Part shown: piece by piece, positions 1 to 4,839 of the stretch
Numbering within the stretch: the first letter of the stretch is position 1
Layout: each line of letters starts with the position of its first letter
Assembly: GCA_036272735.1 (NCBI GenBank)
Contig: DATAYF010000094.1
Span: 1 to 6,477 of the forward strand
Reading direction: 5' to 3'
DNA length: 6,477 nucleotides
DNA from: DATAYF01 sp036272735
GTDB taxonomy: Bacteria > Chloroflexota > Ktedonobacteria > Ktedonobacterales > Ktedonobacteraceae
Position numbers and translations under genes: made by a program
The notes under the pieces: model-generated
What the model was told of the DNA's origin: nothing
Database searches by the model: none
The model's input: only the letters and a program-made list of their open reading frames with translations

Positions 1-685
1 CCACCAGGTCGGCAATGACGGCGGGATTGCGTGGATCGTCTTCAGGAATATTGGCCTCAACTTTACCCACGAGGTCCGCGCCCACATCGGCGGCTTTTGT
101 ATAGATGCCACCACCAAGCTGAGCAAAGAGTGCGACGAAGCTCGCACCAAAACCGAAGCCAATGATGAGCGAAGGTACCCTGTCAATGGTATGGCCGATG
201 CTGTAAAGCAGGAAGATCAGGGAGACGCCGAGCAGCGAGAGCGCGACCACCATGAAGCCGGAGACCGCCCCGCCTCGTAGCGAGACCATCAGCGCTTCAC
301 CCAGGCTACGCGTTGCGGCACTCGCAGTTCGGATATTGGCCTGCACGGCCACGTACATGCCGATGTAGCCGGAAATACCGGAGCAGAATGCACCGATGAG
401 GAAGGCTATAGCTATATGCCAGGCCAGATCGAAACGAACGGCGGTGCTGCCTTGGCTAAAGAGGTAGAGTACAGCGGCGACGAGAATCGCGGCAAAAATT
501 GCCAGGGTGGCGATGGTGCGATACTGGCGATTGAGAAAGGCCATTGCGCCCTTGAAGATGGCGTCGGCGACCTTTTGCATAGCCGGTGTGCCCCTGTCTT
601 TACGCAAGACGTAATAGGCAAGGCTCAAGGCAAACAGTACTGCGAGAATACCTACAATGATTGGTACCCAGATATAGTTACTCAC
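1..685 (-). CDS. hppA: Membrane-bound ion-translocating pyrophosphatase, N-terminal part (runs off the left edge)
   Basis: This integral membrane enzyme hydrolyses pyrophosphate and couples it to pumping H+ (or Na+) across the cytoplasmic membrane. The first 228 residues are present, about a third of the usual 650-800. Hydrophobic segments lie near residues 5-27, 58-77, 88-114, 137-162 and 171-190. They are followed by the family signature GGGIYTKAADVGADLVGKVE (191-210) and by PEDDPRNPAVIAD (214-226), part of the pyrophosphate/Mg2+ site. The last visible residues read ADLV where many relatives have ADNV; I take this as subgroup variation. The residues that decide K+ dependence and ion type lie outside the window. 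The GTG start at 685 is chosen because AAGGAGGG (697-704) lies 11 nt upstream and the first membrane segment follows at once. It lies downstream of, and codirectional with, a soluble pyrophosphatase gene, but has its own promoter. Family assignment is very secure; the cation pumped is unknown. Confidence 0.96.
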   Translation of the reverse strand, partial: MSNYIWVPIIVGILAVLFALSLAYYVLRKDRGTPAMQKVADAIFKGAMAFLNRQYRTIATLAIFAAILVAAVLYLFSQGSTAVRFDLAWHIAIAFLIGAFCSGISGYIGMYVAVQANIRTASAATRSLGEALMVSLRGGAVSGFMVVALSLLGVSLIFLLYSIGHTIDRVPSLIIGFGFGASFVALFAQLGGGIYTKAADVGADLVGKVEANIPEDDPRNPAVIADLV

Positions 686-696
686 GATGGGAAACG

Positions 697-704
697 CCCT
701 CCTT
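697..704 (-). promoter_or_regulatory. Ribosome binding site of hppA
   Basis: The minus strand reads AAGGAGGG, a near-perfect anti-Shine-Dalgarno match. It ends 11 nt before the GTG at 685, slightly long spacing but the only good match here. It supports the GTG start. Confidence 0.75.
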
Positions 705-716
705 AAAACATGGAAG

Positions 717-755
717 TCACGAGCGATCAACATTGATCGAGAATCTACGTCGTGA
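717..755 (-). other. Leader hairpin upstream of the hppA ribosome binding site
   Basis: Two nested inverted repeats are visible. The outer pair is TCACGA (717-722) with TCGTGA (750-755). The inner pair is CGATCAA (724-730) with TTGATCG (733-739). In the transcript they would form an interrupted stem that ends about 12 nt upstream of the ribosome binding site. A structured leader that influences translation is possible; there is no match to a known riboswitch class that I can recognise. Confidence 0.4.
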
Positions 756-794
756 TGACACTGGTGCACAAATGGAAGCCATAATAAATCCCCC

Positions 795-809
795 CTACTT
801 ATATAGTAG
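795..809. repeat. Small palindrome in the hppA leader
   Basis: CTACT-TATAT-AGTAG is a 5-bp inverted repeat with a 5-nt AT-rich centre, lying 15-30 nt downstream of the predicted transcription start. It is next to a run of G on the minus strand (791-795). It could be a small leader hairpin; its function is unknown. Confidence 0.3.
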
Positions 810-820
810 AGAGCGACCAA

Positions 821-838
821 GTTGCACTATAGTGTAAC
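821..838. promoter_or_regulatory. Candidate operator over the hppA -10 box and start site
   Basis: GTTGCACTATAGTGTAAC is an 18-bp palindrome with one non-Watson-Crick pair (G824 against T835). Its core CACTATAGTG (825-834) is perfect. It covers the predicted -10 box and transcription start, the classic place for a repressor half-site pair. That a protein binds it is inference. Confidence 0.4.
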
Positions 839-859
839 ATAGCTGAAGTTTCGTGACAA
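831..859 (-). promoter_or_regulatory. Sigma-70-like promoter of hppA
   Basis: On the minus strand a -35 box TTGTCA (854-859) is followed after exactly 17 nt by a -10 box TACACT (831-836). Each box differs from the consensus at only one or two positions. The expected transcription start is near 824, giving a leader of about 140 nt before the GTG at 685. A promoter here means hppA can be transcribed independently of the upstream pyrophosphatase gene. Confidence 0.65.
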
Positions 860-883
860 GTGCTTTTATCGATGTTCACGAAA
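849..883. promoter_or_regulatory. Inverted repeat overlapping the hppA -35 box
   Basis: TTTCGTGA (849-856) and TCACGAAA (876-883) are perfect 8-bp inverted copies separated by 19 bp. The centre-to-centre distance is 27 bp, and the first arm overlaps the -35 box. This could be a two-site operator, or a weak hairpin at the 3' end of the upstream gene's transcript. Confidence 0.35.
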
Positions 884-902
884 CACTAAAAGAGCGATGT
901 TT

Positions 903-918
903 ATCTATCTGGATAGAT
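903..918. repeat. Hairpin just downstream of the soluble pyrophosphatase gene
   Basis: ATCTATC-TG-GATAGAT is a 7-bp perfect inverted repeat starting 15 nt after the stop codon at 934. It is AT-rich. On the minus strand it is followed only at a distance by a CTCTTTT run near 887-893, so it is at best a weak terminator for the upstream gene. Confidence 0.3.
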
Positions 919-933
919 TGTATTGTAAAGTTG

Positions 934-2586
934 CTATGCCACGCCAGTTTTGCCAGGCAACGAAGCATGGATGCGCGGCAATAATGGTACAAGTTGCTTT
1001 TTACGTGAGACCATGCCGTCGATCAGCACCGTGTGTCCGTCGTGTTCTAGTGGCACGTTGAGCACCTCGGAAACCGCCTCTTCGCCGCCGCTGATGAGCA
1101 GTTGGCAGCGCATCTGGATAATATCGACGATCATGAACAGAAAAGACTGGTAGTTGCGTTCTTGCGCAATATGCTGCATTGTCTGTAATAGTTCAGGGAT
1201 GCGCCGCTCGATGGTTTCGGGGCTGGCGGTTTCGACGGTGCCGATAGCGATTTTATCTTCCTCGACCGTGAACTCTTTGAAGTCGGACGTGATCAGGGCT
1301 GCGGCCGGGCGCTCGTTTAGATCGGAGGCAGCGGCGGCGAAAATGGCCTTACCATACGTCTCGATATCCTCACCCGCGATGGCGGCTAGCTCGGCGGCAA
1401 CTTGCTCGTCGCGCGAGGTGCACGTTGGTGAGCGTAGGATCAGCGTATCGGTAAGCAGACCAGCCAACATTAGGCCAGCAACCTCGCGCGGAATGGGAAT
1501 ATTGGCCTCGTGATACAGGTTAGTAAGAATCGTGCCGGTGCAGCCAACAGGCTCGGCGCGGAACAGAATAGGCCTGGAGGTGTGGATATCGGCGATGCGG
1601 TGGTGATCGATGATGCCAAGTATTTCAGCCTCTTCTATACCATCGACCGCTTGCGAACGTTCGTTATGGTCAACCAGAATAACTTGTTTGGCGCGTGGTT
1701 TGATGAGATCGGTACGTGAAAGATAGCCAACGAGCCTACCATCGTCATCCACGACCGACATGGAGCGACGACGCGTAAGTTTGGACTGAATATCGCTGAC
1801 GTGATCGTCTGGATGGCAGTGGTCGAAGGCGGTATTCATAATGTCGCGCACGCGCATACTCAAATTGATAAGCCGCACGGCTGTGAACGTGTGGTGACCG
1901 GTACTGATGACCAACACACCTTTTTTACGTGCCGCCGATAGAGCTTTTTCCGAGACGAGCAGATCGCCAGTCACGATCAAAGCGGCGGCACCGTCCTCGA
2001 TAGCGACTAATTGCGCGTCCTCGCGGTCGCCAATCACTACCAGGCAACCAGGCTCGATATATTCAGCCATCGTCTCCGCCTGCATCGCGCCAACCAGCAC
2101 ACGATTGCCCAATTCACGGCGGCCCTCAACTAGCACGCGCCCTTTGAGCACGTGTACGAGTGTATCCCGCTGTAAAGGAATGCGATTAACAGCACGGGGA
2201 TCGAGGTCGTTGAAGAACAGTTTGGCAAAATCCTCGTTGGCAATGATGCCGTGCACCTTACGATCATCGTCGATAACGGGCATGGAACGACGGTTGTGTT
2301 CCTGCATCAATTGACCGGCTTCCAAAAGCGACTGGTTGACGTGGGCGGAGATGACTCCACGGCGCATCACGTCTTTGACTTGAAGGTAAACATCGTCCAG
2401 TGCTTCGGGGGCCTCGACCTGGAAGCGTTCGAGGACAAAGCGTATTTCTGGTTTCAATTCGCCATGACGAGCGGGGATGGCATCAGCTTCGCCCTGTAAT
2501 TGCAGAAGGCGGGCATAAGCATAGGCGGATGCGACCGAGTCCATATCTGAGCTTTTATGTCCGATGACATAGATTGGTTGGGCCAT
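934..2586 (-). CDS. ppaC: Manganese-type (family II) inorganic pyrophosphatase with regulatory CBS-DRTGG-CBS insert
   Basis: This cytoplasmic enzyme hydrolyses pyrophosphate to two phosphates, pulling biosynthetic reactions forward. The 550-residue protein has the split DHH layout. Metal ligands of the first motif are H10, D14 and D16 (GHKSSDMDS). The second part holds DHN (306-308), DHH (327-329) and the Asp of LLTDTLILRSPTCT (D380). The DHHA2 domain ends in the substrate-binding SRKKQ (527-531). A regulatory insert interrupts the DHH domain: CBS1 (about 70-125), DRTGG (about 135-240) and CBS2 (about 245-297). In characterised clostridial CBS-pyrophosphatases this insert binds adenine nucleotides, and diadenosine polyphosphates activate; regulation here is inferred. 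All key residues are present. I chose the ATG at 2586 because AGGAGA lies 6 nt upstream and the protein then begins right at the first beta strand. An ATG at 2646 would add 20 unsupported residues encoded by a structured leader. Confidence 0.95.
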   Translation of the reverse strand: MAQPIYVIGHKSSDMDSVASAYAYARLLQLQGEADAIPARHGELKPEIRFVLERFQVEAPEALDDVYLQVKDVMRRGVISAHVNQSLLEAGQLMQEHNRRSMPVIDDDRKVHGIIANEDFAKLFFNDLDPRAVNRIPLQRDTLVHVLKGRVLVEGRRELGNRVLVGAMQAETMAEYIEPGCLVVIGDREDAQLVAIEDGAAALIVTGDLLVSEKALSAARKKGVLVISTGHHTFTAVRLINLSMRVRDIMNTAFDHCHPDDHVSDIQSKLTRRRSMSVVDDDGRLVGYLSRTDLIKPRAKQVILVDHNERSQAVDGIEEAEILGIIDHHRIADIHTSRPILFRAEPVGCTGTILTNLYHEANIPIPREVAGLMLAGLLTDTLILRSPTCTSRDEQVAAELAAIAGEDIETYGKAIFAAAASDLNERPAAALITSDFKEFTVEEDKIAIGTVETASPETIERRIPELLQTMQHIAQERNYQSFLFMIVDIIQMRCQLLISGGEEAVSEVLNVPLEHDGHTVLIDGMVSRKKQLVPLLPRIHASLPGKTGVA

Positions 2587-2592
2587 CAAGGG

Positions 2593-2598
2593 TCTCCT
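2593..2598 (-). promoter_or_regulatory. Ribosome binding site fixing the pyrophosphatase start
   Basis: AGGAGA on the minus strand lies 6 nt before the ATG at 2586. It decides against the in-frame ATG at 2646, which lies inside the leader hairpin. Confidence 0.8.
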
Positions 2599-2623
2599 GG
2601 ATCGTGATGAAATAACTGTGTAG

Positions 2624-2687
2624 CCGACCACCTGAGCGTGCAGCACTAGCCACGTCAGATGCTTTGATGGTCGGAGTTAGGAACTTA
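2624..2687 (-). other. Leader unit 2 of a tandem structured repeat upstream of ppaC
   Basis: On the minus strand CCGACCA (revcomp of 2668-2674) can pair with TGGTCGG (revcomp of 2624-2630). Inside, CTGACGTG can pair with CACGCTCAG with one bulged base, closing a loop that contains GCTAG. The unit begins with TAAGTTC (revcomp of 2681-2687). The blocks TAAGTTC, CCGACCA and GTGGCTAG recur 59-60 nt upstream in unit 1, whereas the inner helix differs in sequence. It ends about 25 nt before the ribosome binding site. I recognise no named riboswitch; a cis-acting RNA or a paired DNA operator are both possible. Confidence 0.5.
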
Positions 2688-2696
2688 CTACCTATT

Positions 2697-2746
2697 CGAC
2701 CGCCGCTAGCCACACTAGTGGCGTTGGTGGTCGGAATAAGAACTTA
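2697..2746 (-). other. Leader unit 1 of a tandem structured repeat upstream of ppaC
   Basis: On the minus strand CGACCACC (revcomp of 2726-2733) can pair with GGCGGTCG (revcomp of 2697-2704), eight positions with one A-C mismatch. An inner perfect hairpin GCCAC-TAGT-GTGGC spans 2709-2722. The unit begins with TAAGTTC (revcomp of 2740-2746). It shares TAAGTTC, TTCCGACCA/CTCCGACCA and GTGGCTAG with unit 2 at a 59-60 nt period. Confidence 0.5.
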
Positions 2747-2806
2747 GGTGATGTGCAGCATAAAGAAACGCTAGATGGCCAGTAACAGCCGCCAGTTTCC
2801 TTGTAT

Positions 2807-2815
2807 ATTATGCCA
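2807..2815 (-). promoter_or_regulatory. Possible extended -10 promoter of ppaC
   Basis: The minus strand reads TGG-CATAAT, one mismatch from an extended -10 (TGnTATAAT). No -35 box lies at the normal distance; a TTGACC lies only about 10 nt upstream of the -10 box. If real, transcription starts near 2800 and the leader of roughly 210 nt includes both tandem hairpin units. Confidence 0.3.
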
Positions 2816-2821
2816 GCAAGG

Positions 2822-4414
2822 TCAAGGCATCCCCTTTTTTCGTGCTCGGCGTGCGAAAAGAAACACGCCTGCTGCGAACCCTATAATGATTACCACTAAT
2901 GCTACAATGATTGGTGCTTGCATTGCAAGGAGCGAATCGCTATTGGCCTGTTGAGATTGTGCATGATTGGCTTGTAGGACGCTTGCTTGAAAGATAGTTT
3001 TCGGTGTGACTGCATCAGAAAGACCCTTGTCGGGTGTCGGGAAAACAACTTTAGGGTTATGGGGCGGTTTTCCGGTATGGAAGTTCACATATTTCGCATA
3101 AGGATTAGCGTAGCTTGTTCGTTGTGCGCCGCGGTTGTTGCTCTGCTTTGTTGTTGTGCTATGCGTGCTACGTGTGGATGTTTGTCCAAGGATAGCAGGT
3201 TGATTGAGCATCCAGGTGGTGAACATGCCGGGCAGGGCGAGCGCCAATGCCAGCGCATTCGAGGCTTGTGAGTTCCCATCAGCAAAGGTATTCATCAGTT
3301 GAATGGTATCCTGAGGTTGATCGTATGGATAGGACCAGGCTGGTGGGTTTGGTGCGTAGTAGGTGACGTTGCCCACGAACGTGGCGCAAGGAATGCCAGC
3401 CAGCGTAAAAGGAATCTGGTCACTTCCACCTGATTGATCCTCTTCGGGATGAATGTTGCTGGCTTGTGCGGGCGTAAAGATGGGCTGAGCAACGTCGTGT
3501 TGGTTGCTATCATGATAAGTCAGTGATTGGTAGCCAAGAGCGCGGAACTGGGCGAAGACTGGAGCAATGGCCTGGTGCGAGAGTGCTTGAAAGCGTGCAA
3601 TGTTTTGTTTCTGTTCTGTAGGTAGTTCGGTCTGATGCTTGTAGAGAGTGCTATCTTTGAGCGGCGTCATCTCGATATAGAAGGGTAGTTGTGGATTGTG
3701 GATCTGTCCAAGGTAACGTAAGGGGTAGGCGATGCCACTTTGTTCCTCGTTGAACATGGCAACGATATGGTGTAGATCGCCATTTATAGTGGTATTGACG
3801 TAGTGAAATGATCCTAACACGCCCTGTTCTTCCGCGTCGAAGAGCACAAAGCGTAGTGTGCGGGCCGGGTAAGTATGGTTTGCACGCCAGGATGCCGCCA
3901 TCGCTTTGGCAACGCCGAGTTCGATGGCGCAGCCGCTGGCGTCGTCGTTGGCGGATTGCGTTGAGGTGGCTTCACCATCGTAATGGCAGCCAATTACCAC
4001 CACCTGTTCGGGATGGGTTGCACCTGGGACGTTGACTGCGACGTTAAAGGCGGACGTGGTGGCTGGTCGTCCTGCCCAGCCCTTGACCTGGAACGGATCT
4101 TGCGTCACCTGGGGCGCAAAACCCTGCAAATCATTACTTATTTCCTGAGTCCAGTAGTGAGCAAAGCCGTTATGTCCGTTGGTCGCGCTGTAGCCTGCTT
4201 CGCGCCTGGGATAGTTGGTCACCATCGTCGCAAGCTGGTCGTAAATGTACCTGGGGTCAATGGTAGGGAAGGCCATAGGAAGTGACGAGGCAGCGTGGTT
4301 GCCGGTATGATGGTGATGCTGTTGGATAGTCACGCTAGCCGGTGTGTTGCCCGGCAGTAAAAGACAGAGCGCAAGTAATGTCAGATTGCCGATCATGGTC
4401 CAGCGCAAGCGCAT
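2822..4414 (-). CDS. Secreted, C-terminally membrane-anchored M28-type zinc peptidase with altered metal ligands
   Basis: The protein has 530 residues. An N-terminal signal peptide (about 1-27: basic MRLR, then a leucine-rich core) is followed by a His-rich stretch (HHHH, 33-36). The M28 aminopeptidase-like domain covers about 55-400: GCHYDG (H144), NDDASG (D157), AEEQG (catalytic E195, metal E196), NEEQSG (222-227) and GGSDQIPF (329-336). A low-complexity Ser/Thr/Asn/Gln linker (about 405-495) leads to a membrane helix (about 500-520) and a basic tail RRARKKG. The enzyme domain is therefore predicted outside the membrane and the tail inside. In M28 enzymes such as the Streptomyces griseus aminopeptidase the last two metal ligands are Asp and His; here E224 and Q333 occupy those places, so activity may be changed or lost. 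I chose the ATG at 4414 because AGGAGGAGG lies 6 nt upstream; an in-frame ATG at 4459 would place 15 extra residues ahead of the signal peptide. Substrate unknown. Confidence 0.88.
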   Translation of the reverse strand: MRLRWTMIGNLTLLALCLLLPGNTPASVTIQQHHHHTGNHAASSLPMAFPTIDPRYIYDQLATMVTNYPRREAGYSATNGHNGFAHYWTQEISNDLQGFAPQVTQDPFQVKGWAGRPATTSAFNVAVNVPGATHPEQVVVIGCHYDGEATSTQSANDDASGCAIELGVAKAMAASWRANHTYPARTLRFVLFDAEEQGVLGSFHYVNTTINGDLHHIVAMFNEEQSGIAYPLRYLGQIHNPQLPFYIEMTPLKDSTLYKHQTELPTEQKQNIARFQALSHQAIAPVFAQFRALGYQSLTYHDSNQHDVAQPIFTPAQASNIHPEEDQSGGSDQIPFTLAGIPCATFVGNVTYYAPNPPAWSYPYDQPQDTIQLMNTFADGNSQASNALALALALPGMFTTWMLNQPAILGQTSTRSTHSTTTKQSNNRGAQRTSYANPYAKYVNFHTGKPPHNPKVVFPTPDKGLSDAVTPKTIFQASVLQANHAQSQQANSDSLLAMQAPIIVALVVIIIGFAAGVFLFARRARKKGMP

Positions 4415-4420
4415 ACCGCA

Positions 4421-4429
4421 CCTCCTCCT
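4421..4429 (-). promoter_or_regulatory. Ribosome binding site fixing the peptidase start
   Basis: AGGAGGAGG on the minus strand, 6 nt before the ATG at 4414. It favours a protein beginning MRLRW, directly followed by the signal-peptide core, over the in-frame ATG at 4459. Confidence 0.8.
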
Positions 4430-4471
4430 GGTACCTGGTACTGATACATGGGAATACATTGTTGGAATGGC

Positions 4472-4489
4472 TCGTCATATATACGACGA
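4472..4489. promoter_or_regulatory. Candidate operator upstream of the peptidase gene
   Basis: TCGTC-ATATATAC-GACGA is a 5-bp inverted repeat around an AT-rich 8-nt centre, about 60-75 bp upstream of the peptidase ATG. On the minus strand the centre is the only -10-like sequence (TATATA) in this stretch. Weak evidence. Confidence 0.25.
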
Positions 4490-4558
4490 TACCAGTTAAT
4501 TTTTCTCAACCTCACCTCATCCCTTTGTTTATGGTCATAGCAACCCTCTAACTCTCAT

Positions 4559-4613
4559 TCAGGTGATGATATGGGGCGATGGCTGCAAGTCATCGCCCCA
4601 TATCATCACCTGA
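4559..4613. repeat. Perfect 23-bp hairpin (first of a pair) between divergent genes
   Basis: The arm 4559-4581 (starting TCAGGTGATGAT) is the exact reverse complement of 4591-4613, around a 9-nt centre GCTGCAAGT that can add two more pairs. No T-run follows on either strand, so it does not look like a standard intrinsic terminator. It lies upstream of both flanking genes, where neither needs a terminator. Confidence 0.85.
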
Positions 4614-4629
4614 GAAAATAGAGCAAAGT

Positions 4630-4679
4630 GTATTGGTGAATAGAATTGGTGTCGCGGCACCAATTCTATTCACCAATAC
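4630..4679. repeat. Perfect 22-bp hairpin (second of a pair) between divergent genes
   Basis: The arm 4630-4651 (starting GTATTGGTGAAT) is the exact reverse complement of 4658-4679, with a 6-nt loop TCGCGG. It lies 16 bp after the first hairpin and shares no sequence with it. No T-run follows on either strand. Confidence 0.85.
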
Positions 4680-4694
4680 CATAAACTACGCGAG

Positions 4695-4710
4695 CTTCGC
4701 GAGCGCGAAG
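4695..4710. repeat. Short GC-rich inverted repeat
   Basis: CTTCGCG-AG-CGCGAAG, a perfect 7-bp inverted repeat with a 2-nt centre, 15 bp after the second long hairpin and 60 bp upstream of the WD40 gene's -35 box. It may be a protein-binding site; unproven. Confidence 0.4.
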
Positions 4711-4769
4711 GTGCTGTAGGTTAAGAAAATGTGAGGAACATTGTGGAGAGTAGCCTTTTTTACTCATCT

Positions 4770-4797
4770 TTGATCGCCAGTGATGAACAACTATGAT
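4770..4797 (+). promoter_or_regulatory. Probable promoter of the WD40 gene
   Basis: TTGATC (4770-4775), 16 nt, then TATGAT (4792-4797), which matches TATAAT at five of six positions. Transcription would start near 4804. This supports the start at 4840 and excludes the upstream in-frame GTG at 4780 and ATG at 4783, which would lie inside the promoter. Confidence 0.5.
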
Positions 4798-4827
4798 ACA
4801 CTTTTTTACATCGAAATACATAGTACT

Positions 4828-4835
4828 GGGGGAAG
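4828..4835 (+). promoter_or_regulatory. Ribosome binding site of the WD40 gene
   Basis: GGGGGAAG before the ATG at 4840, with the G-rich core about 7 nt away. It is imperfect but the only purine-rich signal nearby, and it supports the ATG at 4840. Confidence 0.55.
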
Positions 4836-4839
4836 AGAT

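Larger units (their letters stand above)
4415..4839. other. Divergent intergenic region between the peptidase and the WD40 protein
   Basis: These 425 bp hold no convincing gene. From left to right they contain the peptidase leader with its ribosome binding site, a small palindrome (4472-4489), a T/C-rich stretch (about 4500-4560) without recognised signals, two long perfect hairpins (4559-4613 and 4630-4679), a small GC-rich inverted repeat (4695-4710), and the promoter and ribosome binding site of the WD40 gene. I could not find a convincing -35/-10 pair for the peptidase. The best is TTGAGA with TATATA on the minus strand, at a poor 20-nt spacing. Confidence 0.7.

Noticed and set aside
416..706. 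Open frame on the plus strand opposite hppA
   Set aside because: It is antisense to a frame with unmistakable membrane pyrophosphatase motifs, has no ribosome binding site of note and no recognisable domain.
950..2499. Several plus-strand open frames opposite the soluble pyrophosphatase (950-1153, 1154-1513, 1510-1719, 1907-2314, 2251-2499)
   Set aside because: Their compositions are those expected from the reverse strand of a GC-biased gene, and the minus-strand frame carries all catalytic motifs.
2587..2646. 20-residue N-terminal extension of the soluble pyrophosphatase starting at 2646
   Set aside because: The family begins directly at the first beta strand (MAQPIYVIGHK), there is a good ribosome binding site for 2586, and the extension lies in the structured leader.
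2624..2746. T-box riboswitch in the ppaC leader
   Set aside because: There is no TGGNACCGCG-like T-box sequence and no terminator-antiterminator pair; the gene is not an aminoacyl-tRNA or amino-acid gene.
2822..2910. Sortase-type C-terminal sorting signal in the peptidase
   Set aside because: There is a hydrophobic helix and basic tail but no LPxTG-like motif before it; a simple membrane anchor fits better.
4335..4414. Possible lipoprotein signal in the peptidase (cysteine in LLALCLLL)
   Set aside because: The residue before the Cys is Leu rather than Gly/Ala/Ser, and the Cys sits inside the hydrophobic core rather than at its end, so a lipobox is not supported.
4559..4679. CRISPR array or insertion-sequence ends in the divergent spacer
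   Set aside because: The two hairpins have unrelated sequences, no repeated spacer structure, no transposase and no visible target-site duplication.
4780..4839. 20-residue N-terminal extension of the WD40 protein starting with GTG at 4780
   Set aside because: It has no ribosome binding site, overlaps the probable -35/-10 boxes, and the ubiquitin-like domain starts at the ATG at 4840.
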